Assembly: GCF_003575975.1 (NCBI RefSeq)
Contig: NZ_QQXK01000014.1
Coordinates: forward strand, 23,398 to 87,397
From: Galactobacter valiniphilus
GTDB lineage: Bacteria; Actinomycetota; Actinomycetes; Actinomycetales; Micrococcaceae
DNA: 64,000 nucleotides
Direction of reading: 5' to 3'
The notes below the pieces were generated by a model. It was not told where the DNA came from. It did no database searches and saw nothing but the letters and a program-made list of their open reading frames with translations. How positions within the stretch are numbered: the stretch's first letter is position 1; every line of letters begins with the position of its first letter. A program made the position numbers and the translations under genes. Shown here in pieces: positions 62,147-64,000 of the stretch.

Positions 62147-64000
62147 TCAGGCGTCGCCGCCGGCGTTGCCGGGGATGCCAGCCGTGACGACGTCGATGCG
62201 GTACTTGTTGTACGCCTCGCGCCACGTGCCGGCCGGGACCTGGCCCTGCTTCTCGAGGCGCTGCAGCGCCTTGACGACCACGGAGTGGGCGTCGATGCGG
62301 AAGAAGCGGCGTGCGGCGGCACGCGTGTCGGAGAAGCCGAAGCCGTCGGCACCCAGGACGGAGTAGTCGCCCGGGATGAACGGGCGCAGCTGCTCCGGCA
62401 CGGCCTTCATGTGATCGGACACGGCCACGACCGGTCCCTCGGCCCCGGCGAGCTTGGAGGTCACGTAGGCCTCGCGGTCCTCGCCGTCCTCGAAGGTCGC
62501 GGCGTCGGCGGCGTGACCGTCGCGGGCCAGCTCGTTCCAGGAGGTCACGGACCACACATCGGCGGCCACGCCCCAGTCCTCGGCCAGCAGGCGCTGGGCC
62601 TCGATGGTCCACGGCACGGCCACGCCGGAGGCGAGCAGCTGGGCCTTGGGCGCATCGGCGGCGGCAGCGGCCGCCGGGGACACGCGGTGAATGCCCTTGA
62701 TGATGCCCTCGACGTCCACGTCCGCCGGCTCCGCGGGCTGCACGTACGGCTCGTTGTACACGGTGACGTAGTACATGACGTCCGGATCGGCGTGCTTGCC
62801 GCCGTACATGCGCTCGAGGCCGGAGCGCATGATGTGCCCGATCTCGTAGCCGTACGCGGGGTCGTAGGACACCACGGCCGGGTTCGTCGCCGCGAGCAGG
62901 TGCGAGTGGCCGTCCGCGTGCTGCAGGCCCTCGCCCGTCAGCGTGGTGCGGCCGGCCGTCGCGCCGATCACGAAGTCGCGGGCCATCTGGTCGCCGGCGG
63001 CCCAGAAGGCATCCGCCGTGCGCTGGAAACCGAACATCGAGTAGACGACGTACACGGGGATGAGCGGCTCGCCGTGCGTCGAGTAGGAGGTGCCGGCCGC
63101 GGTGAAGGCCGCCACCGCGCCCGCCTCGTTGATGCCCGGGTGGATCAGCTGACCCTGCGCCGACTCCTTGTACGCCAGCACGAGCTCGCGGTCCACGGAG
63201 ATGTAGTTCTGCCCGTTCGGGTTGTAGATCTTGGCCGTGGGGAAGAGCGAGTCCATGCCGAAGGTGCGAGACTCGTCCGGCACGATCGGGACGATGCGCT
63301 GACCGAACTGCTTGTCGCGCATGAGGTCCTTGAGCAGGCGCACGAACGCCATGGTCGTGGCCGCCTGCTGCGTGCCGGAGCCGCGGGTCGCCGCGGTGTA
63401 GGCCTTGTCGCCCGGGAGGGCCAGTTCGGTGTGGCGCGTGCGGCGCTCCGGGGTGAAACCACCCAGGGCGTGGCGGCGCGTCATGAGGTACTGGATCTCC
63501 GGGGCGTCCATGCCGGGGTGGTAGTACGGCGGACGGTAGGGATCCTTCTCCAGCTGCTCGCCCGTGATCGGAATGCGCAGGTGGTCGCGGAAGGCCTTGA
63601 GGTCATCCAGGGTCAGCTTCTTCATCTGGTGGGTCGCGTTGCGGCCCTCGAAGTGCGTGCCCAGGCCGTAACCCTTGACCGTGTGGGCCAGGATCACCGT
63701 GGGCTGACCCTGGTGCTCCGTCGCCGCCTTGTAGGCCGCGTACACCTTGCGGTAGTCGTGGCCGCCGCGCTTCAGGTTCCAGATCTCGTCATCGGAGAGG
63801 TCCGCGACCATGTCCTTGGTGCGCGGGTCCTTGCCGAAGAAGTGCTCGCGCACGAAGGCGCCGGACTCGGCCTTGTAGGTCTGGTAATCGCCATCCGGCG
63901 TGGAGTTCATGATGTCCACGAGGGCGCCCTCGTCGTCCTTGGCCAGCAGCGAGTCCCACTCGCGGCCCCAGACGACCTTGATGACGTTCCAGCCCGCGCC
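62147..64000 (-). CDS. aceE: Pyruvate dehydrogenase E1 component, homodimeric type (3' part)
   Basis: The visible 617 residues cover the C-terminal two thirds. [15 protein letters not shown] at the window edge, IIKG-type [73 protein letters not shown] and [18 protein letters not shown] are hallmark AceE segments. It uses thiamine diphosphate to decarboxylate pyruvate and acetylate the E2 lipoyl groups. The start is outside the window. Confidence 0.97.
   Translation of the reverse strand, partial: GAGWNVIKVVWGREWDSLLAKDDEGALVDIMNSTPDGDYQTYKAESGAFVREHFFGKDPRTKDMVADLSDDEIWNLKRGGHDYRKVYAAYKAATEHQGQPTVILAHTVKGYGLGTHFEGRNATHQMKKLTLDDLKAFRDHLRIPITGEQLEKDPYRPPYYHPGMDAPEIQYLMTRRHALGGFTPERRTRHTELALPGDKAYTAATRGSGTQQAATTMAFVRLLKDLMRDKQFGQRIVPIVPDESRTFGMDSLFPTAKIYNPNGQNYISVDRELVLAYKESAQGQLIHPGINEAGAVAAFTAAGTSYSTHGEPLIPVYVVYSMFGFQRTADAFWAAGDQMARDFVIGATAGRTTLTGEGLQHADGHSHLLAATNPAVVSYDPAYGYEIGHIMRSGLERMYGGKHADPDVMYYVTVYNEPYVQPAEPADVDVEGIIKGIHRVSPAAAAAADAPKAQLLASGVAVPWTIEAQRLLAEDWGVAADVWSVTSWNELARDGHAADAATFEDGEDREAYVTSKLAGAEGPVVAVSDHMKAVPEQLRPFIPGDYSVLGADGFGFSDTRAAARRFFRIDAHSVVVKALQRLEKQGQVPAGTWREAYNKYRIDVVTAGIPGNAGGDA

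Overview
The window is very GC-rich, with short intergenic gaps and many GTG starts. Gene content points to a Micrococcaceae-type actinobacterium (Arthrobacter/Kocuria relatives): an actinobacterial cytochrome oxidase subunit IV, DUF222/HNH endonuclease, homodimeric AceE, and a fused OHCU decarboxylase/HIU hydrolase. I saw no IS element, prophage, CRISPR array, tRNA or rRNA. The assignment is an inference from gene families, not from a database search.

Layout. 1-3.2 kb: a minus-strand 5-oxoproline operon (pxpA, fused pxpBC, biotin carboxylase running off the edge) with a palindromic operator upstream. 3.2-19.5 kb: mostly small housekeeping or stress genes (methyltransferases, DUF1772, VanY, VanZ, MATE, thiolase, GNAT, YCII, MFS, CPBP, pentapeptide, LtrA). 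19.5-23.4 kb: a heterodimeric ABC exporter. 23.7-30.4 kb: a tightly overlapping seven-gene minus-strand operon led by a Ycf46-type AAA ATPase with DUF1257, DUF2997, a helix-hairpin-helix membrane protein, a 4Fe-4S activase-like protein, a CoA transferase and a MerR regulator. This is my best candidate for an undescribed system. 30.5-47.6 kb: regulators, peroxiredoxin, transporters, an OhrR-like regulator beside a solitary oxidase subunit IV, a glutaminase-STAS fusion and an HNH endonuclease. 47.7-60.7 kb: a purine/allantoin and glyoxylate cluster with an IclR regulator. 62.1 kb to the end: aceE, partial.

How the purine cluster works. Uricase and the fused UraH/UraD would convert urate to (S)-allantoin; allantoinase and ureidoglycine aminohydrolase would continue; malate synthase and malic enzyme would carry glyoxylate to pyruvate. 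Allantoinase carries a frameshift and the aminohydrolase an in-frame amber codon, so as written the pathway stops at allantoin. Three 15-bp operator-like sites (plus one weak one) sit at the divergent promoters of the cluster and suggest an IclR-type regulon.

Three patterns run across the window. (1) Gene decay: besides the two purine genes, a DUF805 gene, a TPR-like gene, a DapA-like gene and a GNAT gene look damaged, and the purine permease reads through its own terminator. (2) A dispersed family of GC-rich palindromic elements with conserved ends (gcMcgacggcg ... cgccgtcgKgc) sits in intergenic spaces. (3) Many monocistronic genes have a -10-like hexamer 6-8 nt before the start codon, as in leaderless mRNAs, while operon genes are joined by GTGA or ATGA overlaps.
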